Shown here one piece after another: positions 19,992-30,387 of a DNA stretch of 64,000 bases. This stretch comes from Kingdonia uniflora. Its lineage: Eukaryota; Streptophyta; Magnoliopsida; Ranunculales; Circaeasteraceae. The notes beneath the pieces were generated by a model. That model made no database searches. It had not been told where the DNA came from and saw only the letters and a list, made by a program, of their open reading frames with translations. Both the position numbers and the translations under genes were made by a program. Position 1 is the first letter of the stretch; every line of letters begins with the position of its first letter. Where the stretch lies: assembly GCA_014058105.1 (NCBI GenBank), contig JACGCM010001844.1, forward strand, positions 2,046,001 through 2,110,000. The letters run 5' to 3'.

Positions 19992-20660
19992 TATCATGTC
20001 AACCTTCGACCCGACTGATACTTGAGGGTAATCTTGAGTTTTTTTAAGCTCCCAACTTTGAGCAAACTCGAGGGGCAAGAATGGTCAAAAGACCGGACCC
20101 TCGGGGATGCATTGGGGGCGATAAGATATTGCTTCGCTGTGGCCAAGGCCTTCGAAGTCCAGTCCTTTTCTTGGTCTACCCCGAGTATCATGTCCACCCT
20201 CTCCCCGACTGATACTTGGGGGCGACCTTGAATTGCTCAAGTCTCCAATTTCGAGCAAACTCGAGGGGCAAGGATGGTAGAAAGATCAGACTCTCGAGGA
20301 TGCATTAGGGGCGATCAGATATACTTCGTCCAGGCTCTGAAACTGTCGAAGTCCAGTCCTTTTCTTGGTTTACCCCGGGTATCATGTCCTCCCTCGCCCT
20401 GACTGATACTTGGTGGCGACCTTGAATTGCTCAAGTTTCTAACATTCGAGCAAACTCGAGGGGAACGAATGGTCGAAAGACCGGACCCTCAGGAATGCGT
20501 TAGATGCGATCAGATATTGCTTCACTGTGGCTTAGGCCTTCGAAGTTCAGTAAATTTTTGGGTTTCCTCTAGGTATCATGTCCCCTCGGCCCGACTGATA
20601 CTCAGAGGCGACTTAGAAAATTTTCAAAATTTCAACATCGTTGTGGCTTCGGTCTTCGAT
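19992..20660. repeat. Element A tandem repeats, period 194 bp, about 3.4 copies
   Basis: TATCATGTC recurs at 19992, 20186, 20380 and 20574, exactly 194 bp apart. Each unit includes CCCGACTGATACTTG, GAGCAAACTCGAGGGG and CGAAGTCCAGTCC. The array lies between integrase and the antisense gene, where Tat/Ogre elements are known to evolve tandem repeats. Confidence 0.92.
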
Positions 20661-21203
20661 TTCCAGCAGATTATTCAGGGTTCGATCACTCTATAGTTAT
20701 TCAACAGAAACAATACATACATACCGAGTTCGATCAAAGCATCTTCGACACTCTTCAGAGTTCGATCACACTGTAGTCATTCAAACCGTAACTGTATATG
20801 AAAATACTAACTACAATTCTATCAAGTGCAGAAAACATTCAACATATTATCCATCAGAGGAACAGTACAGTACAATTCAAAGATGAATCATCAAGAGTCC
20901 AAAACAAGCAAAATCAATAGAATACGCATCCAAATTCTAACAATTCAAAGTCAGAGCAAGATAACACAATCAATCAGAAAATCAGATATCAAATCAGTAT
21001 ATTTAAAATCAATATATGCGGAATTCACTTCAGAAAATGCGCGTTAATATGTTCAGCATCAATTTCAGAAGTTTAACAGATAACAAAAGCACAAACAACC
21101 TGCCGAGTTTAGAGACCAACAGAAAATAACAACATCGTTCAACATATTACAACTCAACATTATAATCAGCAGAAGAAGACATGAAACCCCAACCCCAAAT
21201 GCC

Positions 21204-23367
21204 TTATATTGGCGCGGTTACACCTTCTTGCTCCACAGATCCCCCAGCAGCTTCATCCGAAACTTCGATGACCAAACCATCAACAGTTCTACCAATGGGC
21301 GCTTCAACTAGAGAAGTATCTGCACCACCCTCAGTAATTCCAACTGCTTCTTCAACAATGTTCGCCTCTCCTCCCTTCATCTGCAAATCATCCCCCTCAA
21401 CAAGTTCTGGAGACACAGGATAAGGTTCCAATATCTCGGGGTCATACCCCTTATCATCTATAAAGCTTTTCAACTTAACATTCATCTTGCATTCGTCATC
21501 ATACTGCCGCTGGAAATTCACCTTCTGTTCCGCTTTCTCCCTCCCACATGCCACAAGCTTTGCAGACCACTCTTACTCCAGCCTCGACCGCTGTAGCTCG
21601 AGCCTCTCGTCATAAGAGTCGGTAAGCACCCTCAGATCTTGCTTCAACTTCCTGACTTAAGACACCAATGATATCTCTTTCCCACGAGAAAGATTCAAAT
21701 TTTCCTTTGCTTGTTTCAATTTCACCTTTACTGACTTCATTGCCTTGATGGAAGTTTGTACCTAAACATCCGTCTGCTAAAATATTTAAGAAATCAATGC
21801 AACTCGAAACTCGAAGAATTTTCAAGAAATCTCAAAGTACCACAACAAAAATCCGCATATAGTTACCTGAAGCATGTGCTTCTTTATTTCTTTCAAAACC
21901 TCATCTGGATCATCTTCCCAGAGCTCGACCATCAAAGCCCGCTTTACCACAGCCTACTCCTGTCGTTCAACCTCTGTCATCTCTTCATCTTCCTCCAGTG
22001 TATCATCCTCCCCCAGCACCTTACGCCTCTTTGCGTTGGCCAGCCTTCGATTCCAGCACCTTCGGGGATTCGGGAGCTAACCGGCCTTTCCCCTTCTCAG
22101 TTTGAGTTGCTACCGGCCTCGGTCTCAACTTCGACGCATTTCCTGCCACTTCGGGAACTGGCGCTGCTTACTTCGATCCCCTACGCGATCTCGGCACAAA
22201 CTGGTAGTTCCTTGGCAACTCTTCCCCTCCCATCTCATTTTGCCCCTTTGAAACACCTTCACCTCATTTTCTCTTTGGTAGCTTCGGCGTAGCGGTTACG
22301 TCTCTAGGCAGGGAATCCGCCTTCTTTCTCCTTTGCCTTTTGATTTTGAGACTGTCAAACATAGAATTTACCCAGTCTTCACTATCTTTGAGCAGGGTAT
22401 CAATATAATTCACCAGATTATCCCGAGACGAACTCTTCAGACCTGTAGATTAAAACAAGAACACAATTATCACTTATTTCAGATACATATCAACAATAAC
22501 CCTTCGATAGTAAACTTACTTTCGTTATATACCCTATGCTGTAATTTATACGAGTCATCCTTATCTACATTCTCATAGTTACCCCTTAATATCAATAAAT
22601 CTTTATTCTACCCCCGGCCTGTCGAGCACAGATCAAAGAACCAAGGTTTCTCTGGGTGACATTGGATGTGATAGGTCCCCGGGTTCTGACTAGCCTTCCT
22701 CGAGTAAAAAGTTATAATGTCAAACCACTTAATCAAACTTCGACCCTCATTAGCCAGTTTTACATTCATCCCCTCTACAACCCTCATCGTCTCATAAAAA
22801 TTACCGTTCATTTGCACCGGAGCCACCCCCCAGAAATTTAATACATCTTTCACCAGTCTTCGAAAAGGAAGCTCCTGTCCCAATCGAATTTGGCCTCTAT
22901 ATGCTAAAATCCCTTCCCCAGGGTCCGACTTGAATGTCAACCTTTCCCCCGCAACACTCAGATACACCCCCACCTTCGAGAGTTCTAATTTGGTGGCAAA
23001 CCGATCTAATCTAACCCTATCTTTAGCTGAAACGGCACCTTCGACCCTATCCGACTCAGTTGAATCCCCACTATATTCACTCTGCACCTTATCTCCCTCT
23101 TCACCACCCGAAGGCCCTATATTACCCCCACCCCCATACTATTTCCTTTTCATCACTATCTTCGGTCACTATCGTCCTTCGACATCTCGAAACCAGAACC
23201 TCCTCAGCTGGCCGAACCATAGACAATGGAGCCTCGGTTATAACATCTAACACTTCTACATCACTACCCTCATCCATTGGGGCTCGACAAAAAATACTAG
23301 CTTTGAATTTTTTGACCTCCTCATCTATCAGTCTCCGTCTCGAAGCTTGACGGTTATGCATTTTAGC
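21204..23367 (-). pseudogene. Element A antisense gene (aORF), coding part
   Basis: A minus-strand exon begins at 23367 after an excellent acceptor, TTCTTCTGTAG. Its first ATG (23361) opens MHNRQASRRRLIDEEVKKF. After a one-base shift near 23100 comes a 159-codon frame (23087-22608) with the conserved core: RLGQELPFRRLVKDVLNFWG, MNGNFYETMRVVEGMN and HPEKPWFFDLCSTGRG. A readable block with LRGNYENV follows. The C-terminal part (21825-21204) is charged, coiled-coil-like and acidic (ILEPYPVSPELVEGDD). The same core occurs in elements B and C. The family is found as antisense ORFs in Tat elements; I cannot assign a function. Two or more stops and shifts make this copy inactive. Confidence 0.65.
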
Positions 23368-23524
23368 CTACAGAAGAATAGGCACACAATTAGATCGATA
23401 AACTCGACAATCTTATGTTCACACACCCTATCCCGCCTACCCCCTCTTGAAATTTATCAAAGCATCAATCTCAAACCCTATACCTCCCCCACAAAGTAAG
23501 GTGGGCAGAGATCAAATGACTTAC
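23362..23524 (-). other. Putative intron of the element A antisense gene
   Basis: On the minus strand ATCGTCG|GTAAGTC (donor at 23524) pairs with TTCTTCTGTAG|GCTAAAATG (acceptor at about 23368). Both match plant consensus well. The upstream exon (about 23645-23525) has no ATG and would be untranslated. Confidence 0.45.
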
Positions 23525-23670
23525 CGACGATTAGCAGTACTATCCTTGACTCAACAAGATCAAAACACCAAATACAGCAACCACTTCCAAGCTCGAAATG
23601 GCGTACGTTTTCTTCTCTTCACACTCTTTGATTTATACAGTAAACCGTACAGTAACTACTCTCTTCACAC

Positions 23671-23796
23671 TTATATATATTTCCAAAAACCACAACCGCC
23701 TCAATTTTCTAACCATTGTCATTACCACGACCCCACTACCCCAGCTTTTCGGCTATAACGTGTTTTGACCAATGTACCCCACGTATCTCCCACGTG
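23671..23796 (-). promoter_or_regulatory. Putative promoter of the element A antisense gene
   Basis: On the minus strand a CACGTG G-box (23796-23791) precedes an ATATATATAA TATA box (23680-23671), which lies about 145 bp before the splice donor. Element B has CACGTG plus TATA at the equivalent place. No expression evidence. Confidence 0.4.
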
Positions 23797-24477
23797 CGAA
23801 CAACACCTTCACTTCAAACTGCCTGTAAAAAGCTGAAGCTTCACAAACCTTTTTTCCCCCTACTCGAAACTAAGCAATCAAATCCAAACAGTCACATCAT
23901 ACCCTTTTCCGTAATACGAGTTAAACATAATCATTACTTTTTGCACACTGCCCCAGGCACTTGTACTAGTCTGACAGACCAACCGTCTGGGTAGTTAGAA
24001 TGGCTAATCCCATCAAGCATAACCTTTTAGACAATACTCGATCTTGAGTACTCGACAATTCTACGTCCCGAGCAAACCTCATCAGATAGCCTCCAATTCA
24101 CTGATCAAATATATCGACCCTTCGACCGACTACAATCATAAACTTCGGTCATTCAAAATTTATGCTTACAGATAATGTTTTCAGCTTCGACAAACTGTAT
24201 CTTCCGCTTCGAAAAAATTCATTCTTACCTTCGAATAACACAAACAACACATTCCGAAAGTCGTACAATCAATTCAACAATTCAACAATTCAAGATATTA
24301 TGTCCAGAATTCAAATTATATTACTACTACTCACAGTTTGACAAAACATATTATTCCAAGAAACTATTTTCATTCAGAAAGGAAGCAAGCATTACAAATC
24401 TCGTACAAAAGACAGAGAGAAGAAACAGAGTAAAGAAAGGCAAACAGCAGCAACATATGACAGACGACCCTAGTTAT

Positions 24478-24735
24478 TAGCGGGATGCTTCTCTGCAACT
24501 ACGACCACTGTATCTGCATCCTCCTGGTCTACTATATCATCTGCAAAGTCTTTGAGAAGAGACAGTCGATGGCCAGGTAACGACCCCATCATCTATACTA
24601 TTCCCCACCAGTACGTGAAGGGCATGCCGTAGAGTGGTACCCCAGGTTCAACTTCAAAGAGGTCTGGCATTTTAGCATTAATACCCTCCTCTATACTGAA
24701 CCTCCGTTACAAGCCCAACAAGGCCTTCTGGATTC
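24478..24735 (-). pseudogene. Small antisense ORF, copy 1 (MPDL family)
   Basis: The minus strand reads KMPDLFEVEPGVPLYGMPFT, a stop, then LLKDFADDIVDQEDADTVVV and a TAG. It resembles the ORF at 25557-25342 (MPDLVEVGPEEFINGDPYSY...EEIVEEQDSTT). Upstream is a basic segment, QAVVRARRIQKALLGL. Function unknown. The pair suggests an internal duplication within element A. Confidence 0.4.
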
Positions 24736-25341
24736 TCCTGGCCCTCACCACCGCTTGATCTTCCTAAACGGGTACGTTTCTAGCCATGTTGCCTCAAACC
24801 AAGTTAAAGAAACAGATGAAGAGAATGTTGCAGGACAGACGAAGAAATTCCCTCCACCCTACCCCCTTTTATACCTACAAACCCACCACAACTTTCCCTC
24901 TTCCCTAACCGAATTAATGGCAACCTTTAATTTCCAACTTCGAAAAGTCAACATACAGCCTTTCCATCTTCCTAGACGTAACTGATTCAAACCTTATTCC
25001 TGAGGACTTCTAGTCGAGTGTACCTCCAACGTCGAGCATTCGTCCATTTTCACCATCGATCATCACAAACAACATCTCATCATAGCCTTCGACTACCATT
25101 ACCTTAAATCACATCATTATACCTCAATACCCCTAATAGTTTGATAACATGTGTGTACTATGTGCGTCTACAAGAGTATTCGTCTACATTATCAACTAAA
25201 CACAGTAATACCAGTGTACAAAAAAAATTATGTCCATTCCTAGTATCCGGTCAGACAAACATATTACATTCCAACTACTATCCCAAGAAAAATGCCCCAT
25301 ACAAAAAAACCAAGCATGCCAAAGATACAAAAATCCCCACA

Positions 25342-25557
25342 TTAACCATTGGTCCTACATCCAGAAGGCCCGGCTTCAGTTGTCGAGTCCTGCTCCTCGA
25401 CGATCTCTTCTGCACAGACAGGACTTTCAGCCAGAGCCATCAGGAAGAGATAGTGCCTCTCAGCAGTCGTAAAATAAAACCTCAGCTGTTCCCACAGATA
25501 GGAATAAGGATCACCATTGATGAACTCCTCAGGTCCTACCTCCACAAGGTCTGGCAT
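25342..25557 (-). CDS. Small antisense ORF, copy 2 (MPDL family)
   Basis: A 71-codon frame starting MPDLVEVGPEEFINGDPYSY. It contains LWEQLRFYFTTAERHYLFL and an acidic C-terminus. Related to the decayed copy at 24478-24735. It lies between the antisense gene and the 3' LTR of element A, on the same strand as the antisense gene. No known domain. Confidence 0.4.
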   Translation of the reverse strand: MPDLVEVGPEEFINGDPYSYLWEQLRFYFTTAERHYLFLMALAESPVCAEEIVEEQDSTTEAGPSGCRTNG

Positions 25558-25920
25558 ATAACAGTTCAGATCATGCTACCCAAAAAACATCATATGCAGT
25601 TCTGCCATCTTCTGCCCCACTCGACAATCGCAAGCGAAGCCCATCCACTTCTGGTAATGCGTGTTTGGCGTGGTATCCATTCAAATGTTCAGAATCAGGA
25701 GAAAAAGCAGAAGACCACTGCACAAGGGAGAAGATACAACATCCCTTCACAATAACCCATCTTTATAGCCTTCACCTCATTTATTACCCTATAACCACCT
25801 ATACCTCTTAATTACCCTCTTTTATTACCTACCTGAAGACCAACAGTCAAACAGCTTAGATTCTAAGGCCGAATAACTTTCTCTGTGAACACCTCTCCAC
25901 CTGGCTTCAAGACCTCCGTT

Positions 25921-25933
25921 AAGAGGGGGCGAA
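25921..25933 (+). other. Element A polypurine tract
   Basis: AAGAGGGGGCGAA sits directly before the TGTAGTAGCC start of the 3' LTR, the position from which plus-strand DNA synthesis is primed. Confidence 0.8.
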
Positions 25934-26649
25934 TGTAGTAGCCTACTCGTAGCCTTCGACAAACAGTCAAAGCCCACTTCACAACCTACTAGAATGTATC
26001 GAAGCCCACTCGATCTCTTAAAATAGACTCCCCAGAGATTCTCCGAAGAGGAAGCTTCGACATCAGATAAAGCTTCCGTGACGGATTAACATACTACAAC
26101 AAAAATCCATTGACCTTACTAACACATGATCGAAGCAAGATAAGATAGACCCCCACCTCATCAGATAAGACGACGCATTGATTGGCCCGTACAGCTACAG
26201 TAACATGTCCAACCATCGCACCGTTCAGAAACATCACCAATTAATGTTGCAGTGACAGTACCGATATGACCAGCGCCCATAACTCACCAGGATTTCTTAA
26301 CAGTAATCTTTTAATCCTGACCCACACTTGGTGAGTCAGCTCTCTATATCTCTATAAATAGAGGTGAGGGGAAACCAAGATGGGTTTAGAAGAATCATCT
26401 TCGTCCCTATGCATTTTACCTTCGACCACCCAATATATATTGTATTTGAACCCTACAATTACTCTTCAGTAATATAATATATCTTAAAAATCCTCATCAA
26501 AGGTCGTAGAGAGTCATATTCGGGCCTCTACGCAAGTATTTATCTGTAGTTAATCTTTACTTTAGACTTACTACTTGCACCCTTTGATTAAAGATTGATT
26601 CTACGTTGTAAGAACCAACTTCCCCTCCTAACAAAGTTAGGTCCCTACA
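25934..26649 (+). repeat. Element A 3' LTR (716 bp)
   Basis: TGTAGTAGCC...GTCCCTACA, partner of 13509-14225. It retains the intact TG start and the CTATAAATAG box. Followed by the ACGAC duplication at 26650-26654. Confidence 0.95.
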
Positions 26650-26654
26650 ACGAC

Positions 26655-27067
26655 CTCGAGGAGGATTTTTATAAAAAATCCAGTAAAATTCTAGTTATTA
26701 CACATTTTAGAGTAAAGGTAGGTGTTTGAAGTAAGAATAATAAAAGATTGTCTCGCTAGTATCTATTCTCTGCCTGTATTTATAGTCATACAAACAGTTT
26801 TGCAAAAAGAAAGAAATAGTCTCCTATTCTAGGGGATGTGGGCAAACTTTGCGGATCTTTAACAGTTCTCTCTTGACCAGGCTTTAATAGCTACTTTTGG
26901 TAGGTCGAGGACTTATAGAATCTTCTAGAATGCTGAGCTATCTTCGACTATACCGTGCTGGCTTATGAGTACTGAGTTGTCTTCAATTATGAAGGCTTGT
27001 CTTTTGCATGTCTTCGACTATACTCTACTGGCTTACTCTTACCAAATCTGGGGAAAATGCTACTACA
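26655..27067 (-). repeat. Element B 3' LTR, inner part
   Basis: CTCGAGGAGG...GCTACTACA continues the LTR interrupted at 13508. It matches 51334-51746 with about 54 differences in 413 columns by hand count, and ends at the element interior. Confidence 0.93.
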
Positions 27068-27082
27068 ATTGTCCCATTCTCA
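27068..27082 (-). other. Element B polypurine-tract region
   Basis: Reading on the minus strand, GAGAATGGGACAAT precedes the LTR start TGTAGTAGC. It is purine-rich with two pyrimidine interruptions, so it is a decayed tract. Confidence 0.5.
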
Positions 27083-27278
27083 ACAGAAGCACTTGTAGGT
27101 ATGTCGAAAAGAATTTTGGAATCTGAAGAGGTTGTCGAATGAGAAGATGAATCGTCTGTATCATTTTCAAGGTCAAAAGAACTGTATCTGGTTAAGTCAT
27201 TCCCGTGGCGTAATAAATACGGTACATTAAATTTGGCAGAAGGATAATCGGTATAAATAGGGGGTTATTAAAGGTGGG

Positions 27279-27662
27279 TTGGTGGTGGTGGTTTGTGGAG
27301 AGATGTCTCCCCAAGTGTGGTCTATGGCATTTTCTGGGGCTGAAGATGGTGATCATTCTGAAGGAAAAATCTGGTATAAACCGATCGACGTTAAGCTGGC
27401 ATGTGATCGTGGCATATCGTTGGGGTGGGAACAAGGTAAAAAAAAAGACAATGTTTATCTGTTAGAAATAATTATATCATCATGCAGTGGTAAAGGTAAT
27501 GGATTGCATCAATTTAGGGGAGAAGGGATAACTATGTGTATTGATGATGAAAATTTTAAACTTAGATGGGCGTCCAGGGATCTTGCCAAACGTTTGAGTT
27601 TTCTTACAATTTTTTGTTGTCTCTTTTCTGCTGAAGCATCTCTTAGAAGTTTAGTGACTTGA
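27279..27662 (+). CDS. Unrecognised 127-aa ORF in element B antisense region
   Basis: A plus-strand frame, opposite to B's pol. Segments include VWSMAFSGAEDGDHSEGKIW, KPIDVKLACDRGISLGWEQG and ITMCIDDENFKLRW. The sequence is protein-like, with a balanced composition, but I recognise no family. It is the first of several plus-strand frames between B's 3' LTR and its integrase, a position comparable to the small MPDL ORFs in element A, though the sequences are not evidently related. Confidence 0.4.
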   Translation: MVVVVCGEMSPQVWSMAFSGAEDGDHSEGKIWYKPIDVKLACDRGISLGWEQGKKKDNVYLLEIIISSCSGKGNGLHQFRGEGITMCIDDENFKLRWASRDLAKRLSFLTIFCCLFSAEASLRSLVT

Positions 27663-28155
27663 GATTCATTAAGCTTTAAGGACTAAAAAGAGGCTTTAAT
27701 GTCAGATTCTTGTGAAAAGAAAACAGAGAAATTAGTTCTGTATGTCGAATGTAAAAATAGATGTAGTTTGATGTAATATAATCGAAGAATGTAGTCACGG
27801 ATGGTATATGCAACAAAATCGAAGGAGGAAGTTGTCGAATATGAATTGCAACTTATTCATAATAATAAATAAAGTTAATATCTTCGATATTCTATACATG
27901 TGTATGTTGAGTAGCAATAGTAGTTTTAAATAATCGAATGTAAAATGTCGAATGTGAATGCATATAAACTGTTGATAGGTTGTCATAATATCTCGAATGA
28001 ATTTGACTGAGTGGGTCCGGGAACGGATTTCAAGGTTGATTGATTTGACTTTGAATTTATAAAGTTCCAAGGTAGAGTAAATGCAGGGAGTTGAACCATG
28101 ACTGGAGGGGGTATAAATAAGTTTTGTTGCTACATATGTGAGGCATTTATGCAAG

Positions 28156-28356
28156 ATGGCGAAGACGAGAGCTCAGGCCCGTGATGGTGTGTTCAAACGT
28201 ATTCAAGCGATGTATTGGGTGTTATACACGTGATACTTCCATTCTTGGAACTGTGACATGCACATGAATGATCCGAAGGTACGCGATTATGAAAGGATGA
28301 GTGTTGCAGAAGCGAGGGAGGCTAAGGAGGACTTTGAGTTTTTGGTCAGGCTATAA
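28156..28356 (+). pseudogene. Small broken ORF in element B antisense region
   Basis: Starts MAKTRAQARDGVFKRIQAM, runs to a TGA at about 28230, then resumes as MNDPKVRDYERMSVAEAREA. The helical, charged pattern and the start resemble the basic RRIQKAL segment ahead of element A's small antisense ORFs. Weak evidence. Confidence 0.3.
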
Positions 28357-28973
28357 TTTTGGTGTAGTTATTGGGGAACTCGAGCCAAGTTATTGGTAAA
28401 GAGGGAGGATAAAGCTGCAGTGAGGGGTTTATAAAGTTGTAACTTTACGTAGGAGTAGGTCGGTGTAAGGATTTGTGAAGGGGAATGAAATATAATAAAA
28501 GAGTGTGTATAATATATTGTCGATGGTAGTAATTTGTTGTTTACTTGTCGAATGGATAATATACTTATTGAACTTTGGTATTGACAAATAGTTTTAAGCA
28601 AGTTTCTGGTAGAATGTCGAATATAATGATAAAGTGTATGTTGTCGAAGATATGTCCCAAAAGATAGGAATTTTTAGGTAAAGTAGAAAAAAAAGGTTTA
28701 TGGACCAAGACCAATGAATATGGCAAGATGTGTTCCATTAGGGGAGATAATGAAATATAAAGAAAGTGATGTATACTATCTTTGTGATAATATAGTTGGT
28801 GATTTGTTGCGTTGGAATATTTCTGAAGAAATTCTTCAAGATATGGAAGAATTAAAGTGAGAGTGCAAGTGTTTGATATCTCTAAGAAGGCGACGTGTCG
28901 AAGAGAATAAGAAGAGGAAGAGAAAACATTTGTTCGAAGAGTTGAACGATCGCGAAGTGGTGCGATGAACAGT

Positions 28974-28992
28974 CACGTGAGGTCTATAAAAA
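28974..28992 (+). promoter_or_regulatory. Putative promoter of element B antisense gene
   Basis: CACGTG at 28974-28979 is followed six bases later by TATAAAAA (28985-28992). A pyrimidine-rich stretch follows (TTTTTTTTCTC at about 29035). It lies on the plus strand ahead of the conserved antisense coding block at 30388-31847. Confidence 0.4.
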
Positions 28993-29589
28993 CCTCAGAT
29001 ATGGGCGACTGTTCACACTTTTCAAACACATAATTTTTTTTCTCAAGTGCTAATTGTTGTTGCTCATTACTAATTCACTACTGACAATTGCGAAAGAGGA
29101 GATAAGCGTGTTGATTGCATGAGCCAAGTGAGCAAAGGAAAGAGACACAGAAGCAGCACGAAAACAATGCTAGTGAATCAGTTTTTTATTGTTTATTATT
29201 TGGGTTTTGATTGATTATGTAATAGATGAATAGGATTAAGTAAAGTGAATGATGTGGTATAATAAATTGAATTGAAAGGGAATTAGTTGCAAAGAATTTT
29301 AGAAAATTGACAAAGTTAGGGTTTGGCAGAGGGTTTTGAAATTCTGAACTAGTGAGAATTGTTATCTGTGTGACGGTGTAAGAACTGGTATCGTTAGGTA
29401 TTTATAGATTGGTTCTGGCATGGGGAGATGATAAATGGGTGGAGAGGAGTAAAGAGAAGTCTTGATTGGTGGCACTGTTGTTACGGCGCGATTGTAGGGA
29501 TGAAGGAAGCGTCGTTTTGATACGGCGAGATTGTCAGGGAAGTTATTTTTGTTAGGATTTGGCCGGATTTTATGCTGGAAAATGGGAAG

Positions 29590-30185
29590 TATCAATTTTT
29601 GAATAATAGTATTTTTGGCAGGAAATAGGTAAAGTGTTATTTGAGAAGCTGTTGAGATGCATGTATTTGACCAGGAAATAGGTAAAGTGTTAACTCGACA
29701 ATAATAGTATTATGAATAAATGAACGATAACAGGTTATTTACATTTATACTTATTATTTCAATGCTGTTGAGATGCTGTTGAGATGCATGTATTTGACAA
29801 AAAGTAAATGAAGTTAACAGGTTATCGATGTTACTTATGAAAAATAGAAAAGCATCGAGAATTGAATGGATGTGTTACTTGAATGTAAAATATCAATATA
29901 AATTAAATGATATTAACTATATAGATAATTGTGGTAATAAGTATAAATGTAAATGATAGTAGCATGAAATGATATTTGACCAGGTAAATGATATTAACCA
30001 GTATGAATAAATGCATGTATTTGACCAGGAAATAGGTAAATGATAGTAGCATGAAATGATATTTGACCAGGAAATAGGTAAAGTGTTAACTCGACAATAA
30101 TAGTATTATGAATAATAGTATTATGTATTTGACCAGGTAAATGATATTAACCAGTATGAAATGATCGACCAGGAAATACCTCTAA
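29590..30185. repeat. Patchwork of short local repeats
   Basis: Blocks such as ATTTGACCAGGAAATAGGTA (near 29610-29690, 30011 and 30062), TAATAGTATTATGAATAA and AATGATATTAACCAGTATGA recur in changing order. A run of about 55 bp at 29666-29721 is repeated at about 30061-30115. This looks like repeated slippage or local rearrangement, not a simple tandem array. Confidence 0.75.
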
Positions 30186-30387
30186 ATTGTATTCTAGTTC
30201 ATCGAGAACAAATAAAAAAGGGATTGAAGCTTCCCCTCAGAACGAACCAAAAGAAATTAATGAATTTCTTTGATGTGGCACCTGGGCAGTCAAATTCGAA
30301 CGCGTATGATCTGTTCAGGGTTTGATGGGCCATAAATGGTCGACTTAAAATCAGGGGGAGGGGTTAATAACTGTTGATGATTTATGT

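Larger units (their letters stand above)
13509..26649 (+). mobile_element. Element A: Ty3/Gypsy Tat-lineage LTR retrotransposon
   Basis: 13,141 bp with LTRs 13509-14225 and 25934-26649 and an exact 5-bp duplication ACGAC. Order: LTR, primer site, gag, protease, RT, RNaseH, second RNaseH, integrase, 194-bp tandem repeats, spliced antisense gene, two small antisense ORFs, purine tract, LTR. Two RNaseH domains and an antisense gene after integrase are Tat-lineage traits. By hand the LTRs differ by roughly 12%, like those of B, into which A inserted. Frequent in-frame stops show it cannot now make its proteins. Confidence 0.93.
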
